A DNA stretch of 64,000 bases from Nostoc sp. 'Peltigera membranacea cyanobiont' N6 (GTDB taxonomy: Bacteria > Cyanobacteriota > Cyanobacteriia > Cyanobacteriales > Nostocaceae): positions 5,734,001 through 5,798,000 of the forward strand of contig NZ_CP026681.1 of the NCBI RefSeq assembly GCF_002949735.1, read 5' to 3'. Under the pieces are notes generated by a model that did no database searches, was not told the origin of the DNA, and saw only the letters and a list, made by a program, of their open reading frames with translations. Of the stretch, positions 45,204 through 55,859 are shown in pieces (position 1 is the stretch's first letter; each line of letters starts with the position of its first letter). The position numbers and the translations under genes are program-made.

Positions 45204-48200
45204 CTACTTGTTGGGATTTGCGGTGATTAGTGGTATATCGTCACATAAAGAGCGATCGCTCACCTCAACATTAGGGTTATTCTTAAGATAGTCGAGTATC
45301 CAATGGCAACCACGCATCACTAATTCATCTAGGTTGAAATTCCATAAAAGCACTCCATTAGCAGTGCCAGAAGCAATCGTCTGACTATCGGGACTAAAGC
45401 AGATACTATAAAACCAGCTTGATTTATTACTACGTTTCTTCAGAGTTTGAAGAAGCTGCCCATTCAGATTCCAAAGTTTTACTGTGCCGTCCCAATCAGC
45501 AGAAGCTATCATTTGACCGTCAGCACTAAATTTGACATCAACCACTTGATAATCATGACCTCGGAGGGTTTTAATTTCCTGACCGTCTCGACTCCAAAGT
45601 TTTACCGTATTGTCGGAAGCAGCAGAAGCTATCATCTGACTGTCGGGACTAAAACAGATGCCATTGACAGTGTTGATATGTCCAGTGAGAGTTTTGAGCA
45701 TTTGACCATCACGACTCCAGAGTTTAATTGTTTTATCAGAACCATCACTACCAGAAGCAATCATTTCACTGTCGGGGCTAAAAGTAACGCTCCAGACCCC
45801 GCCACTATGACCACTGAGGGTTGTGAGCATTTGACCATCACGACTCCAGAGCTTTACTGTCTTATCATCGCTGCCAGAGACAATCATTTGACCGTCAGGA
45901 CTAAAACTAATACTCCTAACTCCACTACTATGCCCATTGAGACTAATGAAAACTGTGAGACTTTGATTTTCAAGATTGTAAAGTTTTACCTGATTGTCAA
46001 AACAACCAAAAGCGATAGTCTGACCATCAGGACTGAAACTGAGACTGGCGACTCCACTCTCCTGTATAAAATTTATAATCTCCTGATTTTTAAAATTCCA
46101 AAGTTTTACCCCTTGCTTGCCTGCGCCAGCAATTATTTTGCCATCAGGGCTAAAAATGACTTTAGTTACCTCAGTATCACCAGCATCTGAGACGATTTTT
46201 GCAAGGGTTGGGCGCTCTTGACTATGCGCGTTCCAAAGTTTAACTGTGCCATCGTCACTGGCAGAGGCAACTGTCTGACCACTAGGGCTGAAACTAACAC
46301 TATTGACTTTGGCACTATGTCCTATGAAAGTCGTAATCTCCTGACCCTCGATACCCCAGAGTTTAACTGTGCCATCGTCACTGGCAGAGACAATTGTTTG
46401 ACCATCAGGACTGAAACTAACACTATTGACTTTAGCAGTATGCCCAGTTAAGGTTTTTAGCTCTTGTCCGTTAAAATTCCAAAGTTTCACTGTATTCTGG
46501 CTTGCTGAAGCAATTATCTGACCTTTAGGGCTAAAAGTAACATCATAAACTGTACTTTTATGCTTTAGTGTTGTCATCAAAGTGCCGTCAAGCTTCCAGA
46601 GTTTAACTGTGTCATCGTAACTGGCAGAGGCAATCATCTTACTATCGGGACTGAAACAGACACAATTGATATCTTTGCTATGCCCAATTAAGGTTTTTAG
46701 TTCTTGTCCGTTAAGATTCCAAAGTTTTACTGTGTTATCTCTACTCGCCGAAGCAATAATCTGATTGTCAGGACTGAAACAGACACAATTGATATCTTCG
46801 CTATGCCCAATTAAGGTTTTTAGTTCTTGTCCGTTAAGATTCCAAAGTTTTACTGTATTGTCTCCACAGGCGGCAATAATCAGGCTATCGGAGCTAAAAC
46901 TAACGCACAAAACCATAGTGCTATAACCTTCAGGCGTTTTGAAATCCTGATAAAGGGTTTTTAATAGCTTCCCGTCACAACTCCAGAGTTTAACTGTATT
47001 ATCCCAAGCAGCAGAGGCGATCATCTGACCATCAGGGCTAAAACAGACGCTCTCTACTGGGCCAGTATGCCCTTCCAATCGGTTTAATTCTCTAATTCCG
47101 TAAACGGCTTGTTCTAAGGTAATTACAGTTTGATTTTTAACGATATCAATTTCTTTGCAAATTGCTGCTTCACTTTCTTCTAAAATAGCTTCTTGTTTTA
47201 ATTTTTGAAATTTGTCTCGTAATTTTTGTAATTCTTTTCCACCTTTCACAGCTTCAATTAAAGCTTCTAACAGCTGATTGGAAGCAAAGAAAGCTTGAGA
47301 CGCTCTGGCAAATATATTTATAATCTGCTTTTTTTCATTTATATTCCTTTCTTCTTTGTTACGAATACTACGCTTGATAAATTTCGTTTCTTGTTCATTT
47401 AGCCAACTATTGTTTGATTTAACCACCTGTTCTAAAATTGGAAGGCGTGGGTCATCATCCCATAGCAAACCAGTATTAGTGCTATCTTGCTGCCAATCAT
47501 TAGCCGCAGGCGTTAAACGCTGTTGCAGTAACAAATTTCCTAGCTCCTCATTTTTCCACTCCTGTAACTTATTCCATCCGCGAACCAAAGCATCATGGGC
47601 TGGTTCTACATAGGGTTCACCCCCAGTTTCCTGTCCACCAACAATTAAACGCGCTTTATCCAGCAGTTGACGAATTTCCTCCACTCGCGTATTTTCTGCA
47701 TCATTTATATATATCAACTCAGATAAAGGCACTCTTCGCCTTGCTGACTCCCCGCCTTGAATTGTTACCATCCGCAGCATCACCCGTTGCATTGTGAGTT
47801 GCTGGGCATTATCCAGTTTGTTGTATATTTCTGTTGCTCGATGTGTTAACGAACCTGCAACTCCGCCTAACTCTTGATAATCTGCCTGAGTTAAAGTTCT
47901 ACTTTCTCGCTCAATACATCTAGTATAAAGTTCACTTAAAGTAAAAGATAATAGTGATAGCGAACCGGGCATTTGCCCTACTTCGTCAATCAGTACGTCA
48001 ACTAGATTTGGCGGGTCGAAGTCCAGCATTTTTTCGTTAGCTGGTCTTTCAATGGCCTGCCGTAATTCATCAGACCTCATGGCACGTACTGGAAAGCGAT
48101 CGCCACTCCAATAGGGTTTGAGTGCAGAATCTAAAAAACGTGGTTCAAAGTCAGAGCGCAAGGTGATGATTATGTGCAACTTTTGAGCATTAGCCTCTAA

Positions 48201-49610
48201 TACTTCTGCCAGGAAATTTAAGAACTGCTCTCGCTCTTGTTGCTTGCAGATGGTAATTAGTTCTTCAAATTGGTCAATCACCAATAAAAGCTTTGCACTT
48301 GCAGGAATTTGTCTGCCATTGGCTACAATTTCAATAAATTGCCTGGGTGCTTGTATGAGCGTCTCGCTGAGAGATTTAATTACCTCTATTTTACTTTCAC
48401 TAACCTCAGTATTGACTGTTATTACCTCAGCCAGTGCGGCGAAGGGAGATTCACCAGGACGAAATGTAGGTATAATGTACCAATCTTCGTTATGGTTAGC
48501 CTTTATATAAGGAATTAACCCCGCTTTGACTAAACTAGACTTGCCTGAACCGGAAACGCCTAAAACTACAGTTAGTGGGTTTTTAGGGTGAAAAACTCGT
48601 TCATATAGTTGCTTGATTAGTTCATCTCTGCCAAAAAACAACTTAGAATGCTCTTCTTCATAGCTTTTTAAACCCCGATAAGGGTTGTTTTCTTCGTTGA
48701 GTGCTGGTGCATCTTCTAAATTGTTTTGGTCAAAATTTGGTAGTAAGAATATATACTCGCCTTTGTCATGCTTTTTCAGGGGAAACAAGCCAGGAGTTTG
48801 GCGTTTGTCAAGTTCGTCGGTAAGTTCTTCAACTTGATCGCGCACATAGCAATAAAGTTCAGTTGCCGTGATGATACCATCACCTGTTCCTATTGTGTCC
48901 GCAGCACCGCATAAACCCGCAAATAAAGCTTCAGCAAAGGGTGAGTGTTTGTTATCTTCTGTAGTTCCTCTTTGTCCGAAACAACCGAGATAATCGATCG
49001 CCTTTTGGTCATGAGCCGCAGATGCGATCGCTTGCCATGCTCTATCTCTGATGAAGCGATCGTACCGTTGTTTATATACTTTTCGCGCCGGGAGAATTTC
49101 TCGATACAAGCTTGAACGAAATGCCCCTGCAAAACAGCAATCTAGTATAACTAGTAAATGACGGCAAGGTAGTTCTGTAAGTGCATCATGCAAGTCTTGC
49201 ATGGGCAGGAGAATTTTGTTAATTTCTATTTGCTTTTGCAGGAGAATATCTCCTCTGGCATCCTGGGGGACAAGATAGCCTGCCAGATTATCCCTGTTGT
49301 CTAGCCCATCTGCGGGGACTATTCCATGTCCAGCAAAGTAAAATATTATACGGTCACTTTCTTCTATCTGTAAAGTTTGATCAGGTAGGTGTAGTGTTTT
49401 TTGCTTGAGGTCTGCTAATAGAGAAGTTAACTGTAATAATGTAGCTTTTTCATTTAGTAATATCTGCACCTCATATTGATAATTCTCTTGGAGAATTTTG
49501 GCAAGTTTTTCAGCGTCAGCAACAGGTGTCTCTAGCTCTGGGATACCATTTGAGTAGTTATTAATACCAATAATTACTGCAAGGTTGCGGTGAAAATCGT
49601 ATTTGGACAT
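45204..49610 (-). CDS. Caspase-STAND-WD40 protein
   Basis: 1468 residues. An N-terminal caspase/metacaspase domain (about 1-230) has catalytic H95 (YFAGHG) and C159 (LDCCFAGA). An NTPase of the STAND/NACHT type follows, with YRGLKSYEEEHSKLFFGRD, Walker A GVSGSGKS (351-358), VIDQFEELIT (Walker B-like) and a helical region to about 800. The C-terminal ~570 residues hold 12 or more WD40 repeats (GHTxxVxxVxFSPDGQxIASASxDxTVKLW). In known prokaryotic cousins WD40 or other sensors trigger oligomerisation, and the protease then cleaves targets. It is last in the minus-strand series, 61 bp after the interrupted caspase-WD40 gene. Complete and apparently functional. Confidence 0.92.
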   Translation of the reverse strand: MSKYDFHRNLAVIIGINNYSNGIPELETPVADAEKLAKILQENYQYEVQILLNEKATLLQLTSLLADLKQKTLHLPDQTLQIEESDRIIFYFAGHGIVPADGLDNRDNLAGYLVPQDARGDILLQKQIEINKILLPMQDLHDALTELPCRHLLVILDCCFAGAFRSSLYREILPARKVYKQRYDRFIRDRAWQAIASAAHDQKAIDYLGCFGQRGTTEDNKHSPFAEALFAGLCGAADTIGTGDGIITATELYCYVRDQVEELTDELDKRQTPGLFPLKKHDKGEYIFLLPNFDQNNLEDAPALNEENNPYRGLKSYEEEHSKLFFGRDELIKQLYERVFHPKNPLTVVLGVSGSGKSSLVKAGLIPYIKANHNEDWYIIPTFRPGESPFAALAEVITVNTEVSESKIEVIKSLSETLIQAPRQFIEIVANGRQIPASAKLLLVIDQFEELITICKQQEREQFLNFLAEVLEANAQKLHIIITLRSDFEPRFLDSALKPYWSGDRFPVRAMRSDELRQAIERPANEKMLDFDPPNLVDVLIDEVGQMPGSLSLLSFTLSELYTRCIERESRTLTQADYQELGGVAGSLTHRATEIYNKLDNAQQLTMQRVMLRMVTIQGGESARRRVPLSELIYINDAENTRVEEIRQLLDKARLIVGGQETGGEPYVEPAHDALVRGWNKLQEWKNEELGNLLLQQRLTPAANDWQQDSTNTGLLWDDDPRLPILEQVVKSNNSWLNEQETKFIKRSIRNKEERNINEKKQIINIFARASQAFFASNQLLEALIEAVKGGKELQKLRDKFQKLKQEAILEESEAAICKEIDIVKNQTVITLEQAVYGIRELNRLEGHTGPVESVCFSPDGQMIASAAWDNTVKLWSCDGKLLKTLYQDFKTPEGYSTMVLCVSFSSDSLIIAACGDNTVKLWNLNGQELKTLIGHSEDINCVCFSPDNQIIASASRDNTVKLWNLNGQELKTLIGHSKDINCVCFSPDSKMIASASYDDTVKLWKLDGTLMTTLKHKSTVYDVTFSPKGQIIASASQNTVKLWNFNGQELKTLTGHTAKVNSVSFSPDGQTIVSASDDGTVKLWGIEGQEITTFIGHSAKVNSVSFSPSGQTVASASDDGTVKLWNAHSQERPTLAKIVSDAGDTEVTKVIFSPDGKIIAGAGKQGVKLWNFKNQEIINFIQESGVASLSFSPDGQTIAFGCFDNQVKLYNLENQSLTVFISLNGHSSGVRSISFSPDGQMIVSGSDDKTVKLWSRDGQMLTTLSGHSGGVWSVTFSPDSEMIASGSDGSDKTIKLWSRDGQMLKTLTGHINTVNGICFSPDSQMIASAASDNTVKLWSRDGQEIKTLRGHDYQVVDVKFSADGQMIASADWDGTVKLWNLNGQLLQTLKKRSNKSSWFYSICFSPDSQTIASGTANGVLLWNFNLDELVMRGCHWILDYLKNNPNVEVSDRSLCDDIPLITANPNK

Positions 49611-49671
49611 AGAGAAAGCCCTTTAGGATGGTTGCAATTGCATGAGATTGAGTTATAGCTTTTACTCCAAT

Positions 49672-52234
49672 CTATTTGCTAGGATTTGCAGTGGTTGTTG
49701 GCAAAATTTTATCATCCATAGTGATTTTCTCATTCCTTTCATGTTGTGCATTACCAACATACGATTGGCAAGTCTCTTGAATTGTTTTGGCATCCTGTGT
49801 CTCTGTTGCTTTCAATCTAGGATGGTTGCGTAATCGATTACAAGCAATCTCAAGCCAAGTCTGCCAATTTCCCGGCCAAAACTGTACAGATTTTTGTACA
49901 CTCTCTTCAGTAACAGAGATAATGTTTTTTCCGTTAGCACTAAAACTTAATTCTTGGATCAACTGATCAGGCAATTGTAATTTAGAGATAAGATTATCAT
50001 TCAAGTCTTTAATTATGATAGAGCTACTTTTATCCGATTCAGTAGGACTTCCTATAGATTCAGCTATTGCTATAGTCTTTCCATCAGGACTAAATGTTAC
50101 ACCCTTCAATTCCCCTTCATTTTTAAATAGTTTACGAACGGGATTACCTTCCAAATCCCACAACCAGATATCTTTATCAAGATTGCTGCTAATAAGAATC
50201 ATTTTGGCTTTTTCATCCAAAAATACATATAAAGTATTATTTGGAGGAATTCTACCCTCATATTTGAGAGGTTTACCGATAGAATTACCTTTGAAGTCCC
50301 GTAGCTGAAAAATTCTATCTTTATTAGTTAATAGAATGTTTGCTGTAGAAGCAAACCATACAGAATTATCAGAATAATAAATATTTTGTTCAAATTTAGC
50401 TATAGAATTTCCAGTTAAATCCCATGTTTGAAGTAGTTGTTTGTCGCTGCTTCCAGAACCTAACGCAGCAATATTTTTACCATCAGAACTAAACCTTAAA
50501 GTAGCAGAATAAATACTTTGGTCTGTCTTAATTTTTCCAATTGTAAAATGCTTATTCAAATCCCATATATTTACTGTGTTGCCCTTGACAAGAGCAATAG
50601 TTTTATTGTCTGGGCTAAAAACCAAATTGCTAACATTTTCTATGGGGATTTTATTAATTAAATTACCATGCAAGCCCCACAAATGTACTACCTTTTCGCT
50701 GACAACAGCAATAGTTTTACTATCAGGACTAAAAGAAAGTGTTCGACTAGCTTCAGTTCCAATATCTAAAGGTTTTCCAATAAGATTGCCATTGCCATCC
50801 CACAACTGTAATGTTTTACCGTTGCGAGTTACAACTATTCTTTTATCAGGGCTAAAAGCTACAAAATCGGCTTTGTGAGAGTTAGTGTTGAAATCACGCA
50901 TGGCAATGCTTTGTGAATCCCATATTCTTACAGTACCATCAGAACCACCGCTGATAATCATTTGACCATTTAGACTAAAAGCTACAGAACTAACAGAAGG
51001 ATAATCTCTGTGAGATTTTCTACCCCAACAGTTACTATTTCGTCTTTCCTGGTGACCAACAAGAGGCTGCTCAATAGGAATACCTTCTATATTTCGTAAC
51101 TGTATAGTAGAGTCATCTCCACCACTTGCAATAGTGCGACCATCTGGGCTAAAAGCTACAGAATAAGTTGCAAATCTATGAGCATTTAAATAAGTGATTT
51201 TCTTATTTTTTACATTCCATAAAAGTAGAGTATCTCCTTTTAGTTGAACTGTATTAAACCAGTGTCCGCTAATAATGGTATTACTATTTTCTGGATTGAA
51301 AGCCACGGAAGAAATACAGCCATCCGAGTGTTTATCTTTTAATTCAGTAATTTTTTTGCCATTTATATTCCACAATTTTAGAGTATTATTTGCACCACCA
51401 CCAACAATACTTTTCCCATCCGAGCTAAAGGCTAGAGCATAGATAGGTAAAGATTGAGATTGAAAAGATTCAGCAAGGATTTTTTTAATAAATATCTGAA
51501 ATTTCTCTGCTTCTTCACTCTTAGATAAAGTTATCAATTCTTCAAACTGATCGATAATCACCAGTAGCTTTGCTTGAGGATTATTCTTAAACCAATTTCC
51601 CAAGCTTTCTTCGGCTGGGGTGAATAAACGGGAAGATATTCCTGCTTGGATTAAAGGCTGCTTTACCGATTCTAGTACGTTATTCAATGATTTCAAAGGA
51701 GACTCCCCTGGTCGAAAAGGAGGCAGGATACGCCAGGTTTTGTCATCCTTCCTGAGTTTAGGAATAAGTCCAGCTTTCACCAAACTAGATTTACCCGTTC
51801 CAGAAGCACCCAAGACTAATGTTAATTGTTGTTTGTTATCAACTAATTTCTGGTAAAGCTTTTGAATTTGCTCTTCTCTACCAAAAAACAAATTACTATC
51901 TTTTTCATCATAGGAAGATAATCCTCGATACGGATTATTTTCTACGTTTAGTGGTGGTGCATCTTCCAATTTATCTCGGTCAAAATCAGGCAACAAAAAG
52001 ATAAATTCCCCTTTATCATGTTTCCTGAGTGGACATAAACTAGGAGTTTGTCGCTGGTAGTAATTTTCTGAGGCGATTTCTACTTGATCGCGCAAATATG
52101 AGTAAAGCTCAGTTGCAGTGACCATACCATCTTGATTCAAATCTCCACCTTTTCCCAGCAAAACATCAAATAAAGCTTGGGCAAAGGGAGAATGAACTTC
52201 GTTTCCGTCTGTGGTTCTCCCGCGCGATCCCAAG
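49672..52234 (-). pseudogene. Caspase-WD40 gene, 3' part after the IS
   Basis: Continuation of 53378-54009. It starts SRGRTTDGNEVHSPFAQALF (end of the caspase domain), then LSSYDEKDSNLFFGREEQIQ and Walker A GASGTGKSSLVKAG, and VIIDQFEELITLSKSE. Here the STAND helical domain present in the 45204 paralogue (about 350 residues, starting at LRSDFEPRFLDSAL) is missing, and WD40-type repeats (IYALAFSSDGKSIVGGGANN) follow directly, so it is a natural or secondary internal deletion. At least ten degenerate WD40 repeats follow to the end. With the IS and one AAG copy removed, the joined frame is open for 1063 residues. Confidence 0.85.
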
Positions 52235-53377
52235 AGACATCTCCAAAATAGTATCATTCTGTGATAAAAGAACATTAAAGAGTGGTTTTGGCACAGGAGC
52301 ATGAGCAATATACTGAATTACATTGAAGAGAATCCTAAACAAACACAAAGGTTAATAGGACTGGAATATGAACAGTTACAACAATTAATCCTAAATGCGG
52401 AACGTTTATATCATGAAAAACAAGCTTCACTAGAATCTAAGAAAGTTAGAATTATTGCTGGTGGAGGAGGTCGCAAACCAAAATTACCTATTCCCGAACA
52501 AATCATTTTAACTTTGGTGTATCTCCGGCATCTAACAACCTTCCAACTCATAGGTATTCAGTTTGAAGTAAGCGAGTCTACCGCCAATGATACATTTAAC
52601 TATTGGTTGCCTAACTTGCGAGAATTACTGCCATCCAGTTTGCTTGAACAAATTAAAAAAAACGCTTCTGACTATGAAGTAGTAAAAGAAATACTCACAG
52701 AATATGAATTAATAGTAGATAGCTATGAACAAGTCAGAGAAAGACCTGGAGACAATAATGAGCAAAAGAAATATTTTTCAGGCAAGAAGAGTAATCATAC
52801 ATTTAAAACTCAAATGATTATTTTACCTGATGCTAGCGATATCGTTGATGTTGTGGCAGGTGAACCTGGTCCAAAAAGCGATATAACAGTGTTTAGAGAA
52901 TATCGGTCAGAGTTTGATGCCAAACAAAGATTTAAAGGAGATAAGGCATATATTGGAGAAGATTTAATTACAACTCCAATTAAGAAACCAAGAAATCGAG
53001 AACTAACAACTGAACAGAAAGAACAAAATAAAATATTTTCATCTAAACGGATCTTTGTTGAACATCGAATTCGAACAGTCAAAATATTTCGAGTTGTTCA
53101 AGAAAGATTTAGGTTAAATCCCCACAAATATGAGCAAGTAATTTTGACGATTTGTGGACTAGTAAGGTTACGAATTCGAGCGCTAATATTACCATTAGAA
53201 ATATCGTCTATATCATCAGGTTGAAATTACCGCATATAACTAAATATTTTTCCCTAATTATCAACAGTAAATATCTCAAAGTCTTATTTTATCGTACAGA
53301 GTAACTAATTTAAGATGATTGCATTTACGGGCTACAGCCTAGCCACACAAAGGCTTTAACTGTTTTCGGAGATGTCT
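52235..53377 (+). mobile_element. IS5-type insertion sequence, copy 2
   Basis: The same 1143-bp element as at 37702-38844, with ends AGACATCTCC / GGAGATGTCT, flanked by a 3-bp target duplication AAG (52232-52234 and 53378-53380). It interrupts the caspase-WD40 gene. The identity of the two copies and the clean duplication point to recent insertion. Confidence 0.92.
52301..53224 (+). CDS. IS5-type DDE transposase (copy 2)
   Basis: 307 residues, the same protein as 37768-38691, with the same DDE motifs and intact. It is the likely active copy, because its target duplication is preserved. Confidence 0.88.
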   Translation: MSNILNYIEENPKQTQRLIGLEYEQLQQLILNAERLYHEKQASLESKKVRIIAGGGGRKPKLPIPEQIILTLVYLRHLTTFQLIGIQFEVSESTANDTFNYWLPNLRELLPSSLLEQIKKNASDYEVVKEILTEYELIVDSYEQVRERPGDNNEQKKYFSGKKSNHTFKTQMIILPDASDIVDVVAGEPGPKSDITVFREYRSEFDAKQRFKGDKAYIGEDLITTPIKKPRNRELTTEQKEQNKIFSSKRIFVEHRIRTVKIFRVVQERFRLNPHKYEQVILTICGLVRLRIRALILPLEISSISSG

Positions 53378-54009
53378 AAGGAATCTAAAGCTTTTTGGTC
53401 GTCAGATGCGGAAGTAATCACTTGCCAAGCGCGATCGCTGATGAATCTGTCGTAGCGTTCCTTATATATCTGCACTTTGCGTACAACTTCCCGCTTCACG
53501 CTTGCCCAACGGAAAGCTCCTGCAAAGCAGCAATCAAGAATTCCTAACAGATGCCGACAGGGAAGTGCGTTCAAAGCATCATGCAATTCCTGCATCGGCA
53601 AGTAGGTACTACTATCACTGGATATAGCATCTTGAGGAATCAGATAACCTACAGGTCCTTCTTGATTTTCTAGAGCATCTAAAGCAATGCCATGTCCAGC
53701 AAAATAGAAGAGGAGGCGATCGCTTTCTGTAACTGTAACTTTTTCCCTGTCAAGCGTTATTTGTCCTTGTTTGAAGTCGGCAATTAATTGTTTTAGCTGG
53801 CTAAGACTAGCACGCTGATTCAAAATTAATTGAACTTCATACTTATTTTGTGCCTGATACTGCGGTTTTAGATTTTCATGTTGCTTTTGAATAATTTCAG
53901 CTAACTTGAGAGCATCGGGAACTGCGGTTATTAACTCTCTAATACTATTTTGATAATTATTAATACCAATAACAATCGCAAAATTGCGATTGAAATTATG
54001 TTTTGACAT
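53378..54009 (-). pseudogene. Caspase-WD40 gene, 5' part before the IS
   Basis: The caspase domain N-terminus: MSKHNFNRNFAIVIGINNYQ, then the catalytic His in LLFYFAGHGIALDAL and the catalytic Cys in GILDCCFAGAFRW, ending at DQKALDSL where the IS begins. A few IS codons (ISENS) then end the frame at 53356. A truncated caspase fragment with both catalytic residues could still be made. Precise excision would restore DSLGSRGRTTDG in frame. Confidence 0.88.
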
Positions 54010-54069
54010 GAAGGAAACCTCTATGCAAATAATAAATTAATAGCTTCAAATCCTTTGATTTAAACTTAA

Positions 54070-55728
54070 TTATTGCTGATTATTACTTACAGCATTGTTG
54101 ATTTTTTTCAGAATATCAGCCGGGATATCCGTTACTAAACGAATTGGGAATGCTTGTGTAGAAGCATATTGGGCATACTCTGGGGTAAGAAATACTTGAT
54201 ATTTATTAGCTTCTGGAGTCATCTGAGAAGCGAATGCTAGAGTAATAGCTTTCATATACTTACGAATATCAGCAGCTTGCTCACCAACTACTTCAACACT
54301 CTTTTTCTCCTCTCTCTGTGCAGTTGAAATTGGATCTTTGATGCTGCTGTGAGTTGCGCCAACAATTCCAATCAACCATTTTGGTGATATGATTTTGGTA
54401 AAACCAATGATTTGTTCAGTTAAAGCTGGAGTCGTTTCATCTTTAGATGATGCCAAAATCAAGGTTGGAACTTGTACCTTTTCTAACCCAGTTTCACCAA
54501 ACATCAGGGAACTTGTGGGGTTAAGAGCGATCGCTTGTTTAATGCGAGGGTCTTGCAATTGATAACGATTTTCTGGTAAATCTTGGGCAACACACTGCAA
54601 ACCTTCTCCTGTGCTAACAGTAGTACGCAGGACTTTAGGACAGCGTTCTTTTAGAGAATTTACTTGCAATTCTGCTCCAGCAATAGATAAAGCTGTCCCA
54701 CCTCCAAAAGAGTGACCGATAACCATAGCGTTATTGGTTGTGAGCTTACCTTGCAGTGGGTGTTTGTCTGTTTGATTTAACTTTGCTAACTCGTCTAAAA
54801 CAAAACTGATATCTTTGGGGCGTTCCAAAAATTCTTGTGGTTTCATACTTGTCAGCCTAGATGTTGTCAAATCAGTCAAATCAATTTTATAGTCCTCATT
54901 GCTACCAATATGTTCCACTGCTGCTACTACAAAGCCATGAGATGCTAAATGTTCTGCAATGTAGCGCATATCTGTGCGATTAGAGGAAAAACCATGTGAC
55001 AAAATCACCACAGGTTTAGCAGGAGTTACAGAATTTGACCAATAAATATCAACAGGAACAAGACGTTGGCGTTGTTCATCTTTTAATTTTGGTAAGTTTA
55101 TAACCTGTACTTTGCCACTTCCTGCTTCGCTAGGATCAAAGGGGAATGCTTGTTTAGTGGATTTTACAGCCAGCCGAGGAGTAATGGCTTGCATGAACTG
55201 GTTAGTTTGCTGATAAGACAAGTTCAAATTACTAAAAACTTGAGATGCTTCCTCCAAATTAATCACAAGGCGTTCACTAGGATAATTTTGGATAAAGCCA
55301 ATAATAGAAAGTCCTTCTTTAGGTTTAGAACCATGTACCAATGCAGTTCTCAGAGCTTGCATTCCAGCATCATCCTTGCGGGATGTTAGTCTAGCAAAAT
55401 CCTGGAGAATAGTGCTGCCAACTGAAGTATATAATAATCGACTTAAAGTTACAAAATTTACAGATTTTTTCGTTTGTAGTACTTTTAAAAATTTCTGGCG
55501 TTTTTCTGAAGGAAATTTATTAGTATAAACTTTGTATTTCTGAGGTACTTGTCCTGTTTCTGCAATACTTTGTAAATCATTGACTGAGATTGATTCTTCC
55601 CACATACCATAACGTAATACAACAGTTTGTGTTGCTTTTACAGAAGTATTTAAACTGATGAAATAGGTAGTCAATAATGTACAGAATAAACCGATACTTT
55701 TGGCTGTATTTTTCCAGTTATATTTCAT
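54070..55728 (-). CDS. Exported alpha/beta hydrolase with DUF1400-like N-terminus
   Basis: 552 residues from the ATG preceded by AAGGTG; an upstream frame adds 30 unlikely residues. Signal peptide: KYNWKNTAKSIGLFCTLLTT YFISLNTSVKA. An N-terminal DUF1400-like region (VLRYGMWEESISVNDLQSIA) follows, then an alpha/beta-hydrolase domain with PVVILSHGFSSNRTDMRYIA (oxyanion region), the nucleophile Ser in VIGHSFGGGTALS, an acid in LILASSKDETTPAL and a His in VGATHSSIKDP. Similar cyanobacterial proteins are annotated as lipase-like or platelet-activating-factor-acetylhydrolase-like. The substrate is unknown. It lies between two caspase genes on the same strand. Confidence 0.9.
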   Translation of the reverse strand: MKYNWKNTAKSIGLFCTLLTTYFISLNTSVKATQTVVLRYGMWEESISVNDLQSIAETGQVPQKYKVYTNKFPSEKRQKFLKVLQTKKSVNFVTLSRLLYTSVGSTILQDFARLTSRKDDAGMQALRTALVHGSKPKEGLSIIGFIQNYPSERLVINLEEASQVFSNLNLSYQQTNQFMQAITPRLAVKSTKQAFPFDPSEAGSGKVQVINLPKLKDEQRQRLVPVDIYWSNSVTPAKPVVILSHGFSSNRTDMRYIAEHLASHGFVVAAVEHIGSNEDYKIDLTDLTTSRLTSMKPQEFLERPKDISFVLDELAKLNQTDKHPLQGKLTTNNAMVIGHSFGGGTALSIAGAELQVNSLKERCPKVLRTTVSTGEGLQCVAQDLPENRYQLQDPRIKQAIALNPTSSLMFGETGLEKVQVPTLILASSKDETTPALTEQIIGFTKIISPKWLIGIVGATHSSIKDPISTAQREEKKSVEVVGEQAADIRKYMKAITLAFASQMTPEANKYQVFLTPEYAQYASTQAFPIRLVTDIPADILKKINNAVSNNQQ

Positions 55729-55807
55729 AATTGCACCTTGAATCTTGTTTATTTTGTTACTAAATAGCGTGGCTTTTGCACTAGCACATAAATGTAAATG
55801 CAAAAAT

Positions 55808-55855
55808 GAGGAAGGCATTCATTAGGAATTCTCATGTCTAATGAATGCCTTCCTC
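55808..55855 (-). terminator. Strong hairpin terminator after the caspase-lipase gene
   Basis: Perfect 18-base arms (55808-55825, GAGGAAGGCATTCATTAG; 55838-55855) around a 12-base loop, with ATTTTTG after the hairpin on the minus strand. It lies a few bases past the stop of the caspase-lipase gene and before the start of the hydrolase, so it probably separates two transcription units. Confidence 0.85.
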
Positions 55856-55859
55856 GTAT

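Noticed and set aside
45447..46190. 247-codon plus-strand frame
   Set aside because: It is antisense to the WD40 repeats of the caspase gene; repeat-like DNA keeps the opposite frame open.
52166..52348. 60-codon minus-strand frame across the IS edge
   Set aside because: It reads from the IS into the caspase gene in the wrong frame; joint artefact.
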